Shown one piece after another: positions 26,658-34,406 of a stretch of 64,000 bases of DNA (positions within the stretch are counted from its first letter, which is position 1; every line of letters begins with the position of its first letter). The position numbers were made by a program, and so were the translations under genes. The notes below the pieces were generated by a model that was given only the letters and a program-made list of their open reading frames with translations, searched no databases and was not told the DNA's origin. Source of the DNA: an uncultured Aliiroseovarius sp. (GTDB taxonomy: Bacteria; Pseudomonadota; Alphaproteobacteria; Rhodobacterales; Rhodobacteraceae). The DNA is taken from assembly GCF_947492455.1 (NCBI RefSeq), contig NZ_CANLNB010000006.1, positions 1-64,000 on the forward strand, in the 5' to 3' direction.

Positions 26658-27545
26658 ATGAATAACACCGCATGGATCATGCTGATCGCTCTGGCGGCTG
26701 TTTGGGGCGGGTCGTTCTTCTTTGCCGAGGTCGCGCTGGGCGAGGTGCCGCCGCTAACCATCACGCTGCATCGCGTGTTCTGGACCATTCCTATTCTGGC
26801 GGTGATCGTGGCGATGAAGCGCATCCCCATTCCGCGCAGCCCTCGCATTTGGCTGGGCTATCTGGGTATGGGCGCGCTCAACAACGCGATCCCGTTTTCG
26901 CTGATTTTCTGGGGGCAGACGCAGATTGAAAGTGGCCTTGCTTCGATCCTGAACGGGACCACGGCGATGTTTGGCGCGGTGGTCGCCGGCGTGCTGCTGG
27001 CCGACGAGCCCCTCACCGCCCGCAAGATCGGCGGGGCGGTACTGGGCCTCATCGGCGTTGGCGTCATCATGGGCCCCGAGGCCGTGTCGGGCTTCAACCC
27101 CGCCAACCTCGCCCAACTGGCCATCCTCGGCGCCGCGCTGTCATACGCCTTTGCCAGCGTCTGGGGTCGGGTCATGTTGGCGGGCCAGCCACCGCTTATG
27201 AATGCGCTGGGCATGGTGAGTGCCAGCGCCCTGATTATGACCCCCGTGGTCTGGATGGTGGATGGCGCGCCAACCCTCGCTCTGACCGCACCCACATGGG
27301 GCGCTCTCCTCGGCCTCGCAGCCCTGTCCACCGCGCTGGCCTATGTGCTCTACTTCGCCATCCTCGCCCGGGCAGGGGCCGCAAACCTGATGCTCGTCAC
27401 CCTTCTGATCCCGCCCTTCGCCATCGCCCTCGGCGCGATGTTCCTAGGTGAGCGCATCGGTCCCGAAGCATGGGTGGGCTTCGCCATCATCGCAGTGGGG
27501 TTCGCGGTGAATGACGGGCGGGTGTTTGGGAAGCTTCGCAGATAG
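26658..27545 (+). CDS. EamA/DMT-family transporter
   Basis: 295 residues with ten predicted helices in two EamA repeats (about 1-135 and 150-290). It starts MNNTAWIMLIALAAVWGGSF, the usual EamA opening, and LGERIGPEAWVGFAIIAVGF closes the second repeat. These proteins export amino acids or other metabolites, sometimes import them; the substrate is not predictable. TTG 26643 is an alternative start. It stands as a single gene between the divergent GNAT and the FAD oxidoreductase. Confidence 0.9.
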   Translation: MNNTAWIMLIALAAVWGGSFFFAEVALGEVPPLTITLHRVFWTIPILAVIVAMKRIPIPRSPRIWLGYLGMGALNNAIPFSLIFWGQTQIESGLASILNGTTAMFGAVVAGVLLADEPLTARKIGGAVLGLIGVGVIMGPEAVSGFNPANLAQLAILGAALSYAFASVWGRVMLAGQPPLMNALGMVSASALIMTPVVWMVDGAPTLALTAPTWGALLGLAALSTALAYVLYFAILARAGAANLMLVTLLIPPFAIALGAMFLGERIGPEAWVGFAIIAVGFAVNDGRVFGKLRR

Positions 27546-27631
27546 CCGATAAACCCGCCCGCGTATTGTTGCTTGCAACGGGGCTACAATGCCTCTCTAG
27601 TCGGCGATGAAACGAGGCATCGGGGGCTGAC

Positions 27632-28933
27632 ATGCCACATAAGAACTTTGACACGGATGTTCTGGTCATCGGCGGCGGTACAGCAGGGTTCGGCGCCGCA
27701 GTCGCTGCCGGTCGCCAAGGCCTTCGCGTGATGCTTTTAGAGGCCACCCAGAAAGTCGGCGGCGTCATGGCGTTTTGCCCCGGCATGCCGTGGGGCGGGG
27801 GCTTTCCGGTCGATCAGATCATCGGCGGGCTGATGGAAGAGCTGACAGACCGCCTTGCCGCAATGATCCCACCTGCCGCCGAGAAACGCCCCTGCACGCT
27901 TGATAATTTCGGGCCAGAGATCCTGTACGACCACGACATCGCCACCCTGACAATGTTCGAGATGCTTGAAGAGGCGGGCGTTGAGGTCCGGCTGGGGGCA
28001 ACCGCGCTGACGCCGCATCTTGAAGGGGACAAGATCGCCCGAGTGGAGTGCTGTGATCGGAACGGGCTGTTCACGGTCACGCCCGGCGTGGTCATCGACT
28101 GCTCGGGCGACGGGGACATCTCGGCCAAGGCAGGCGTGCCTTATGCGCTGGGCGATGCGTCGGGCAGCATGATGGCGGTCACGATCTCGTTCCACATGGT
28201 CGGTGTAGACTGGGACACGGCCTTCGCCGATCCCGATCCATACTTCCAAACCCACGCTGCGCGCGGCATCGCCGAGGGGCGCCTGCATCCCGATCTTGCG
28301 CAGCTTTACCTGATGCGCGGGTTTCATGCGGGCACGGTGTTTTGCAATTCCGTGCATATCCGCAACGTGGACGGGACCGATCCGGTGGCGGTGGGGCGTG
28401 CCACACAAGAGGGGCGGCGGCGCTGCCTGCAACTGGCGCAGTTCCTGCAAAGCGACGTACCGGGATTTGAGAGCGCACATATGTCGCTGCTCTCGCCAAC
28501 CGTCGGCGTGCGCGAGACACGTAAGTTGGAGGGCGTGTATCGCCTGACCGGCGAAGATCTTGCCGTTGCTACGAAGTTCCCGGACGGCATCGTGGCTTGC
28601 GACAATCCTATCGACGATGTGATGCGCTCGGACGGGGATATGACCCACCACGCGGCGATCTCAAAAGGTGACTACTACACCATCCCGTTTCGGTCCCTGA
28701 TCCCGGCGGCGGTCGAGAACCTGATGTTCGCAGGGCGCATTCTATCCGCCGACCCCGTGGCTTTTGCCTCAGTGCGGGGGATGCCGCAATGCATGGCGAT
28801 GGGGCAGGCGACAGGGACCGCCGCTGCCTTGGCGCTGCGCGATGGCCAACCCGTTCAACGCATTGCGATGGACAGGCTGGTCGCCGCACTGACTGCCCAA
28901 GGGGTCAATCGACTTCAGACCGCAGGCGCATAG
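27632..28933 (+). CDS. FAD-dependent oxidoreductase (FAD_oxidored family)
   Basis: 433 residues. An N-terminal dinucleotide-binding fold, DVLVIGGGTAGFGAAVAAGRQG, is followed by VMLLEATQKVGGVM and ends with the FAD-closing segment NLMFAGRILSADPVAFASV and GMPQCMAMGQATGTAAALA. This is the PF12831-type arrangement found in diverse, mostly uncharacterised FAD dehydrogenases. An ATGCCTC/GAGGCAT inverted repeat (27589-27620) sits in its leader. Its 3' end overlaps the convergent NAD(P)-binding gene by 19 bp. Function cannot be assigned further. Confidence 0.88.
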   Translation: MPHKNFDTDVLVIGGGTAGFGAAVAAGRQGLRVMLLEATQKVGGVMAFCPGMPWGGGFPVDQIIGGLMEELTDRLAAMIPPAAEKRPCTLDNFGPEILYDHDIATLTMFEMLEEAGVEVRLGATALTPHLEGDKIARVECCDRNGLFTVTPGVVIDCSGDGDISAKAGVPYALGDASGSMMAVTISFHMVGVDWDTAFADPDPYFQTHAARGIAEGRLHPDLAQLYLMRGFHAGTVFCNSVHIRNVDGTDPVAVGRATQEGRRRCLQLAQFLQSDVPGFESAHMSLLSPTVGVRETRKLEGVYRLTGEDLAVATKFPDGIVACDNPIDDVMRSDGDMTHHAAISKGDYYTIPFRSLIPAAVENLMFAGRILSADPVAFASVRGMPQCMAMGQATGTAAALALRDGQPVQRIAMDRLVAALTAQGVNRLQTAGA

Positions 28934-29616
28934 GCCCGCGCACTTTCCGTCCCCGCCCCGCAAATCGCGGGCGCTTTCCCAATTAGCGCGTCGTTTCGCA
29001 GCGCCTCGACCATGAACAGGGCAAAGTCGATCCGGCGGGTCATGTTGGAGGCCAGCACCGGGTCTTGCACGTGTTCGGACCAAACGGGGAGCCCTTGGCT
29101 GTCGCCTTCCTCAAGGTCCGAGCCACGCACAACGGTCCATTTGGTGTCTGAGTTGAAGATCAGTTCACAAGCCAGCACTTGGTCGTCGATCTCGACTAGA
29201 CGCAGCCAGCGGGTCAACTTGGTCGCCACCGAAAGCAGCGTGCGAAAAGTGCGCGAGTATTGGTCCTGCCCGTCCAAAGTGATGTGCCACCCGCACGAGA
29301 AGATTAGCCGCGCGTCTGGTTCAGCGAAGTCCATCACGGCCTGCGCTGTGCCAGACGAATATTGCTGCACGCCCCACGGCGCCAGCACGGTCAGCACGCC
29401 TTCGCAGCCCTTCACCGCTTGCCGGATCACCTCGCGGTCATTGGTCTTGCCGGGGTAGAGCGTGATGCGGTCACCATGTTCGGCCAACACCGCGTCCAGC
29501 TTCCCCACGCTCTTTTCGCGGCACACACCATTCACGTGATAGCCACGCTCCAGCGCGTGTTTCAGCATATATTGTCCCAGCTTGCCCGAGATCCCGACGA
29601 TGCAGATGCGTTTCAT
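28915..29616 (-). CDS. NAD(P)-binding protein, NmrA/atypical SDR type
   Basis: 233 residues. The N-terminal GxxGxxG motif is ICIVGISGKLGQYMLKHALE, with further Rossmann elements GVLTVLAPWGVQQY and TKWTVVRGSDLEEGD, as in NmrA-like / NAD(P)H-binding atypical short-chain dehydrogenases. No YxxxK catalytic pair is obvious, so it may be a sensor or reductase of unknown substrate. Its promoter region is shared with the divergent tetR gene and contains two matching palindromic operators, so it is very probably the regulated target. Confidence 0.88.
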   Translation of the reverse strand: MKRICIVGISGKLGQYMLKHALERGYHVNGVCREKSVGKLDAVLAEHGDRITLYPGKTNDREVIRQAVKGCEGVLTVLAPWGVQQYSSGTAQAVMDFAEPDARLIFSCGWHITLDGQDQYSRTFRTLLSVATKLTRWLRLVEIDDQVLACELIFNSDTKWTVVRGSDLEEGDSQGLPVWSEHVQDPVLASNMTRRIDFALFMVEALRNDALIGKAPAICGAGTESARAYAPAV

Positions 29617-29630
29617 ATCTTTGATCCTTT

Positions 29631-29645
29631 ACTTACGGTGTAAGT
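29631..29645. promoter_or_regulatory. TetR-type operator 1
   Basis: ACTTACGGTGTAAGT is a perfect 6+3+6 palindrome. It sits 14 bp upstream of the NAD(P)-binding gene and is a close copy of the site at 29666-29680. Confidence 0.8.
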
Positions 29646-29665
29646 TAACTTGGGGCTTGATATAA

Positions 29666-29680
29666 ACTTACACTGTAAGT
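29666..29680. promoter_or_regulatory. TetR-type operator 2
   Basis: ACTTACACTGTAAGT has the same ACTTAC-N3-GTAAGT arms as operator 1, 35 bp away centre to centre. It sits 16 bp upstream of the tetR ATG, so the regulator probably represses both divergent genes including its own. Confidence 0.8.
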
Positions 29681-29696
29681 AAATCAAGAGAGGGCA

Positions 29697-30377
29697 ATGA
29701 GAGAGGCGCAAGTGGCTCGAAAATCAGGGAAAACATCAAAGCTGACCCGCGAGGTGATCCTCGCCGCTGCCGTGAAACTGGCGGACGAGGCCGGGTCCGA
29801 TTCGCTGTCCATGCGCAAACTCGCCGCCGCGCTGGGGGTCGAGGCGATGTCGCTCTACAACCATTTCGCCAACAAGGATGCGCTGCTGATGGGCATGGCA
29901 GACTGGGCCATCGCGCAGATCCCACTGCCCAATCCGGACGGGCCGTGGCAAGAGGAACTCCGCGCCCGCGCCCACAACGCCCGCGCCGTATTTAAACGCC
30001 ACCCGTGGACGATACAGCTGATGGTGTCTTTGCCCAACACAGGCCCTAACGTTCTGGCTTATGTCGAGGCGACGCTGGCCGTGATGACCAACGCGGGCAT
30101 TGATCTGATCGACGCCGACCACGCTTGGAACCTGATGGATAGCCATATCTATGGATTCACGCTTCAGGAGTTAAACTTCCCTTTCGCACCCGAAGACTAC
30201 GCCGAGGTCACCCAAGCCCACCTCCACCTGATCCCCGCCGAGACCTATCCCAACCTGCGCGCCATGGCCGAAAAAGTTGCCGCTCGCAAATATGACGGCC
30301 TGCACAACTTCGCGCAGGGGGTCGAGCTGATTATTGCGGGGTTGGAGGGGGAGCGGGGCGTTTTGCCGGAAAGCTGA
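29697..30377 (+). CDS. TetR/AcrR-family transcriptional regulator
   Basis: 226 residues. The N-terminal helix-turn-helix is clear (LTREVILAAAVKLADEAG, SMRKLAAALGVEAMSLYNHF, ANKDALL; about 17-65). The C-terminal ligand domain is alpha-helical and resembles the TetR_C group with a GLEG-like end. It is divergent from the NAD(P)-binding gene, and two identical-arm palindromes lie between the two starts, a textbook autoregulated local repressor. The inducing ligand is unknown. Confidence 0.94.
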   Translation: MREAQVARKSGKTSKLTREVILAAAVKLADEAGSDSLSMRKLAAALGVEAMSLYNHFANKDALLMGMADWAIAQIPLPNPDGPWQEELRARAHNARAVFKRHPWTIQLMVSLPNTGPNVLAYVEATLAVMTNAGIDLIDADHAWNLMDSHIYGFTLQELNFPFAPEDYAEVTQAHLHLIPAETYPNLRAMAEKVAARKYDGLHNFAQGVELIIAGLEGERGVLPES

Positions 30378-30425
30378 TCGCTGCTATCATCCAAAACTAC
30401 ACCAGATGAAGAATAGGTGCAGGAC

Positions 30426-31349
30426 ATGACAAGGAAGTTGCCACATGACAGTGACAGGAAATTCCTAGCTTACACAGGTACAGGGACCGATCTGATATTT
30501 AATCACGGTTTGGAACTGCCGGGATTTGCTTCTTTTCCTCTACTCGATAACTCAGAAACCCGGAGTATTCTTGCTGGGCAAATGCACACGTTAATCCAAT
30601 TGGCGGGCGAAATGGATATCGGGTGTATTCTCGATACGCCAACATGGATGGCGAACGCTGATCGTGCCGCGCCTTTGGGATACGGCGGCGAACGTCTTGC
30701 CGGCGTCAATCGGGATGCTGCGTCCTTAATGGATGATGTGCGCCGATCGGCGGGGCGCGAAGACATTTTGGTCTCGGCTTGTATCGGACCATGTGCCGAT
30801 CCCTACGCAAAGATGTCTGTGATGTCTGTGGATGAGGCGCGCGCTTATCACACCGCGCAACTTTCTGTTTTACGCGAGACCGCCGTCGATATGGCGACCG
30901 CCTATACATTCAACCGACGCAGCGAAGCCGCAGGATGTATTCTGGCAGCACGTGACGTAGGGCTGCCAATCGTCATGTCATTGGTCGTCGAAACTGATGG
31001 CTGCCTTGCAGACGGTACACCGCTTACAGACGCGATTGATCAGATAGACGCAGATAGTGGGAGCAGTGCTGCTTACTTCATGATTAACTGCGCTCACCCA
31101 TCACATTTTGCCGGGTCGCTTAATGCGCACCCAAGGTTGCGCGGCGTTGTGGCAAATGCTTCGCGCTGTTCGCATGCCGAGCTCGATGAAGCTGAGAAGC
31201 TTGATGAAGGCGATCCGCGTCAACTAGGTCGCGAAATCGCAGATATTGTGAAAAGCAACCCGGCCATAACTGTGTTTGGCGGGTGTTGCGGGACTGACAT
31301 GCGTCATCTGAGAGAAATGGTGCGCGCGGTGAATGGCGGCACGGGATAG
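30426..31349 (+). CDS. Homocysteine S-methyltransferase-family protein
   Basis: 307 residues. Zinc-dependent methyltransferases of this family move a methyl group from S-methylmethionine, betaine or a similar onium donor to homocysteine. The three zinc cysteines are present: one in MINCAHPSHF and two in VFGGCCGTDMRHL. LLDNSETRSILAGQ-like N-terminal sequence departs from the usual DGAMGT opening (here TGTGTDLIFNHGLELP), so the donor may differ from characterised members. ATG 30426 has AGGTG six bases upstream; GTG 30417 is an alternative. GC content drops in this gene compared with core genes. Confidence 0.85.
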   Translation: MTRKLPHDSDRKFLAYTGTGTDLIFNHGLELPGFASFPLLDNSETRSILAGQMHTLIQLAGEMDIGCILDTPTWMANADRAAPLGYGGERLAGVNRDAASLMDDVRRSAGREDILVSACIGPCADPYAKMSVMSVDEARAYHTAQLSVLRETAVDMATAYTFNRRSEAAGCILAARDVGLPIVMSLVVETDGCLADGTPLTDAIDQIDADSGSSAAYFMINCAHPSHFAGSLNAHPRLRGVVANASRCSHAELDEAEKLDEGDPRQLGREIADIVKSNPAITVFGGCCGTDMRHLREMVRAVNGGTG

Positions 31350-31415
31350 ACACGCTCTACGCGGCCCCTAAAGAAAAAACGGCCCCGCATCTCTGCGTGA
31401 CGCATTCCGTCCGAT

Positions 31416-31510
31416 AGGAGGCTTCCCATCATGTCCTGCCGAACTATTTCCGGCAGGACATTGATTTCTATTTGAATTTCGAATTCAAAGTCGACGACAG
31501 ATCGGCCTGA
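31416..31510 (+). pseudogene. Possible frameshifted small gene or gene remnant before a terminator
   Basis: A perfect AGGAGG (31416-31421) lies nine bases before ATG 31431, but that frame ends after 14 codons. The frame from CTG 31436 to TGA 31508 reads LPNYFRQDIDFYLNFEFKV and ends DDRSA, with ordinary codon use, and stops two bases before a strong terminator. One frameshift just after the ATG would join the Shine-Dalgarno start to this frame. It could be a small gene with an indel, the decayed 3' end of a larger one, or chance. The 11-bp hairpin 31431-31461 overlaps it. Confidence 0.35.
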
Positions 31511-31511
31511 T

Positions 31512-31544
31512 GCCCGGGACCTCGCAGTCCCGGGCTTCGTTTTT
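31512..31544 (+). terminator. Rho-independent terminator
   Basis: GCCCGGGAC (31512-31520) pairs perfectly with GTCCCGGGC (31527-31535) around CTCGCA and is followed by TTCGTTTTT. It ends whatever transcript comes from the small coding-like segment and probably the methyltransferase gene upstream. Confidence 0.85.
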
Positions 31545-31599
31545 GCGAGTTTTGGCCAATATAACAATCAGCGGGAAACGCCATGGCAAAACTGAAGGT

Positions 31600-31609
31600 G
31601 GGGGGGGGG
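31600..31609 (+). repeat. G10 homopolymer at the start of the transposase-like gene
   Basis: Ten consecutive G residues lie between an ATG at 31583 and the body of the long open frame. With ten G, ATG 31583 is out of frame; with 8 or 11 it would be in frame. The tract also serves as a Shine-Dalgarno-like purine run before TTG 31612. Confidence 0.9.
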
Positions 31610-31611
31610 CT

Positions 31612-33948
31612 TTGTTCGAGAGCATTGAAAACCTATCGCTCGACCAGATTTACCCAGAGGTTGTCGGCCGAGTAAACTTGAACACATGCGGAAATCCGGA
31701 TTGCGGAAATTTTGGCTTCGCATTTAATCCTGACATTCCTGATCCTCGTGGGGGGTCTTCGAAATTCAAACTGGCGGCTGCTTCGAGCGCAGCGATTTCC
31801 GCAGGTGTCGGGCAATACAAGCTGTCTTCCTCGGGCAAGAAAGAAGATGCGCGGGTTTCTTCCATCCTCGAATACGGGAACGAGCCAAGAGCATGGATGG
31901 ATACAAGAACCATTGTATGCCAGCACAAGGCTGGGAATCGAAAATGTGGCTTGGGTCAGAAGGTTCTTTCCAATGCTCACTTCGTGGCGGAAACAAATCG
32001 CCTAAGGTCGATGAACGGCGTTCTGGATGGACCAAGATGCGGTAGCTGCGGAAAGCGGTATCTTGAAGAGCCGACTGCGTTTGCCCTCGATGGTGCCAAC
32101 GGCAAGACCACGCCCAGAAAAGGTAGCCGGAAGGGTGGAAAGCCCCTCGGAATGCGTGTCGTTTGCAAAGCATGCAAAGGCCAAAGAGGCTCGCGGTTTA
32201 CGGTGTCAGCACCGCATCGCCGGCAGAAGGAAAGAACTGAAAACATCCAAATCCTGAACCACCTGGTCAATGAGTCAGGAATGAGTGATATGCGCCGAAT
32301 TTTCAGAAGCCCTGATGGCAGGCGACAGGTTGGCATGTCGCGGTTCTACGATCGCATATTTTGGCTTGAGGAAGTCCTCCTTGCTTATGAAAAGGCCCAG
32401 TTGGACAAGTGGCGTAAGGACCACGAACGCCTCGGGAAATTTCGCCATCACAAAATTGCCCATGACGATATTGTTCTTTCGGTGAACTGGGAGACGCGCA
32501 CTGACCGCCGCCTGACACAGTTGAATTGTTCGATCAGTGCAGACATCGATTCTGGCTACATTTACCGAATAGATGTCGATTTCGATCCTACCATTGATCC
32601 CGCCAATTATCTGCTCGACCACTACGGTGGTCGCAAAGGGCCAGTGAAGATCAGAAAGACTTATACCAAGGCAGATGGAACAACGTTCACCGCGCCCCTT
32701 TTGGAATTCCAACGACCCTCTGGGCGGTATGAAGAAGGAGCACTCTTCGCAGCTGCCGAGTCAGAATTCCGCCTCTTCGGTGAGAAGGTTCATGAAAAGC
32801 TCAAGCGAGCGAAGAGGACACCCGACGCGAGCCTTCAATTCGAGCTCGACAGAGCTGAGGAAAGGCGGCTCTCGCTCAGCTTCCTTCGCAGGTTCTATTT
32901 CAATTTCCCCGCGTCAGAGCGTGATACGCGCAACTCATTTTCGGGCATTATGACGCGCGATACCTACACAAAAGCGGCGCATCTCGAATGCCTGAGAGAA
33001 ATGTTGCCCTCCGGAAAGATAACGCTCGTCAGTGAACAAGAAGCGGCAATGGCGCGGGTAGTTCCGCACATCTTCCGGGAAGACATTAAGGAGGATTTGT
33101 TTGAATGGCTTGTCGTGAGCTTCAACAAGAAGGCAACCAAGGGTCAGATCACCTCGAAGTTCAACCGATACGACGCATCGCTCAGAAGGTTTCGGAATGC
33201 CAATCCGAACCTTGCGCCATATGAAGCGCTGCATGCATGGACTGAAGCCAGGCTGAAGCCTGCCTACAAACCTGGACGATCCGGGGATGCTCGGCCGTTT
33301 CCTATATCAAATTTTGCGACACGTGCCTTCCCTGATCTCTGGATTCGAAGTCCTGTCCAGTTTGGCGGCGAGACAGACAAGGTTGTCGGATTCCCAGTCC
33401 TGTCGCGCCGATACAGGGAACAATTCAAAGCTTTGGGCATAGACTCTCAGATCAAGGATCCTGATCTTTGCAAGGCCATTACAAGGCGCGTTGTCCGGGC
33501 GACATTGCAGCCGGCTTCGAGCTTTATGGAGGCTGTTCGCGAACGCATCAGTATGACTGATCGCGCAAGCAGCGGCGGGGCTCGAAAAGGTCCCTCGTTT
33601 GAGAACGGTGCCAGCTACAATCCCAGGGTTCTGATCGCGATCCTGAACATCTTCAGGGTTCACTATAATTTTTTCGAGTTTCGCCAATATGTAACATCTC
33701 GGAACAAGCATGACGAAACCGAAGAAGTAGAAATGACCATGAGCTCTATCGCAGTTCCCGGTGAAAATATACGGATTCCCGTAGAGAAACACCGAAAACG
33801 GGCACCTATTGAGAACACGCCAGCCATTCGCTTGGGAGTTCAAAAAGTGTCGTCGGAAGATGAGCAGCCTTCGCTTCCGAACCTTTCTCGGGTTCTTTAC
33901 AAGCCATGGCTTCTATACGGCACGCCTCTTTGGACGCGGCTGTCGTAA
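31612..33948 (+). CDS. Large zinc-ribbon, transposase-like protein
   Basis: 778 residues if started at TTG 31612, immediately after the G10 tract. Two zinc ribbons are visible: CGNPDCGNFG (about 26-33) with a C...C pair near 104-112 (VCQHKAGNRKCGL), and CGSC with CKAC (about 145-200). A basic helical segment resembling a helix-turn-helix follows (HLVNESGMSDMRRIF, GMSRFYDRIFWLEE). Then comes an RNase H-like stretch, HDDIVLSVNWETRTDRRLTQ and CSISADIDSGYIYRIDVDF, with a second candidate strand ITLVSEQEAAMARVV. This order resembles DDE transposases with N-terminal zinc ribbons, but the acidic triad is not certain. Base composition is strikingly low in GC (for example 26 of 60 bases at 31681-31740), suggesting horizontal acquisition. 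No terminal inverted repeats or target duplications were found. Confidence 0.75.
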   Translation: MFESIENLSLDQIYPEVVGRVNLNTCGNPDCGNFGFAFNPDIPDPRGGSSKFKLAAASSAAISAGVGQYKLSSSGKKEDARVSSILEYGNEPRAWMDTRTIVCQHKAGNRKCGLGQKVLSNAHFVAETNRLRSMNGVLDGPRCGSCGKRYLEEPTAFALDGANGKTTPRKGSRKGGKPLGMRVVCKACKGQRGSRFTVSAPHRRQKERTENIQILNHLVNESGMSDMRRIFRSPDGRRQVGMSRFYDRIFWLEEVLLAYEKAQLDKWRKDHERLGKFRHHKIAHDDIVLSVNWETRTDRRLTQLNCSISADIDSGYIYRIDVDFDPTIDPANYLLDHYGGRKGPVKIRKTYTKADGTTFTAPLLEFQRPSGRYEEGALFAAAESEFRLFGEKVHEKLKRAKRTPDASLQFELDRAEERRLSLSFLRRFYFNFPASERDTRNSFSGIMTRDTYTKAAHLECLREMLPSGKITLVSEQEAAMARVVPHIFREDIKEDLFEWLVVSFNKKATKGQITSKFNRYDASLRRFRNANPNLAPYEALHAWTEARLKPAYKPGRSGDARPFPISNFATRAFPDLWIRSPVQFGGETDKVVGFPVLSRRYREQFKALGIDSQIKDPDLCKAITRRVVRATLQPASSFMEAVRERISMTDRASSGGARKGPSFENGASYNPRVLIAILNIFRVHYNFFEFRQYVTSRNKHDETEEVEMTMSSIAVPGENIRIPVEKHRKRAPIENTPAIRLGVQKVSSEDEQPSLPNLSRVLYKPWLLYGTPLWTRLS

Positions 33949-34406
33949 AGGCCCATCGCAAAACAGCTATTCCGGGCTTGCAATTATTCGTTGGCATGGT
34001 TTCTAAAAAGCTATCGGTCCACATCGGACATTCGTCGCAACAGACGCGAATGACCGTAGGGTGCCCACATTGACTCAATGCTGCAGTTCGCTCGAATGAA
34101 AGTGACAGGTCCAGAATGGACACCCTTGGGTGTGATGACACCCCGTTCTGTCTCTTAAAAAAGATCCGAAAACTCACCTGCATATGCCACTCAAGGATTT
34201 GCATCTAAGACGTATTCGTTGGAGCGAAGGTCACTGTGCACGAGCTTAGCTGTGACATTTTACCTGTAAGCAATTGTACATGATTCAAAATTCTTTTCAG
34301 TTTTTTACTCTTGGGCCTATCGGTACAAATCATCTCTACAAATAAGGCGAATTTTGGTTTGGAGCGTTTCTCTGCCCCTGTTTCGCCGATGACAAGGAGG
34401 AAAGAA
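33949..34406. other. 458-bp intergenic region without a supported gene
   Basis: AT-rich compared with the window. It contains small inverted repeats, such as ACACCC/GGGTGT near 34121-34134, and ends with an excellent AAGGAGG Shine-Dalgarno (34395-34401) for the binding-protein gene. The part around 34030-34110 (ACATTCGTCGC, GACGCGAATGACC, TTCGCTCGAATG) looks like decayed sequence and has faint resemblance to 44470-44540. Short open frames here have no coding character. Confidence 0.45.

Noticed and set aside
31304-31567. Minus-strand 87-residue open frame across the hairpin region
   Set aside because: It has no Shine-Dalgarno, crosses a plus-strand terminator and overlaps the end of the methyltransferase gene; composition is not coding-like.
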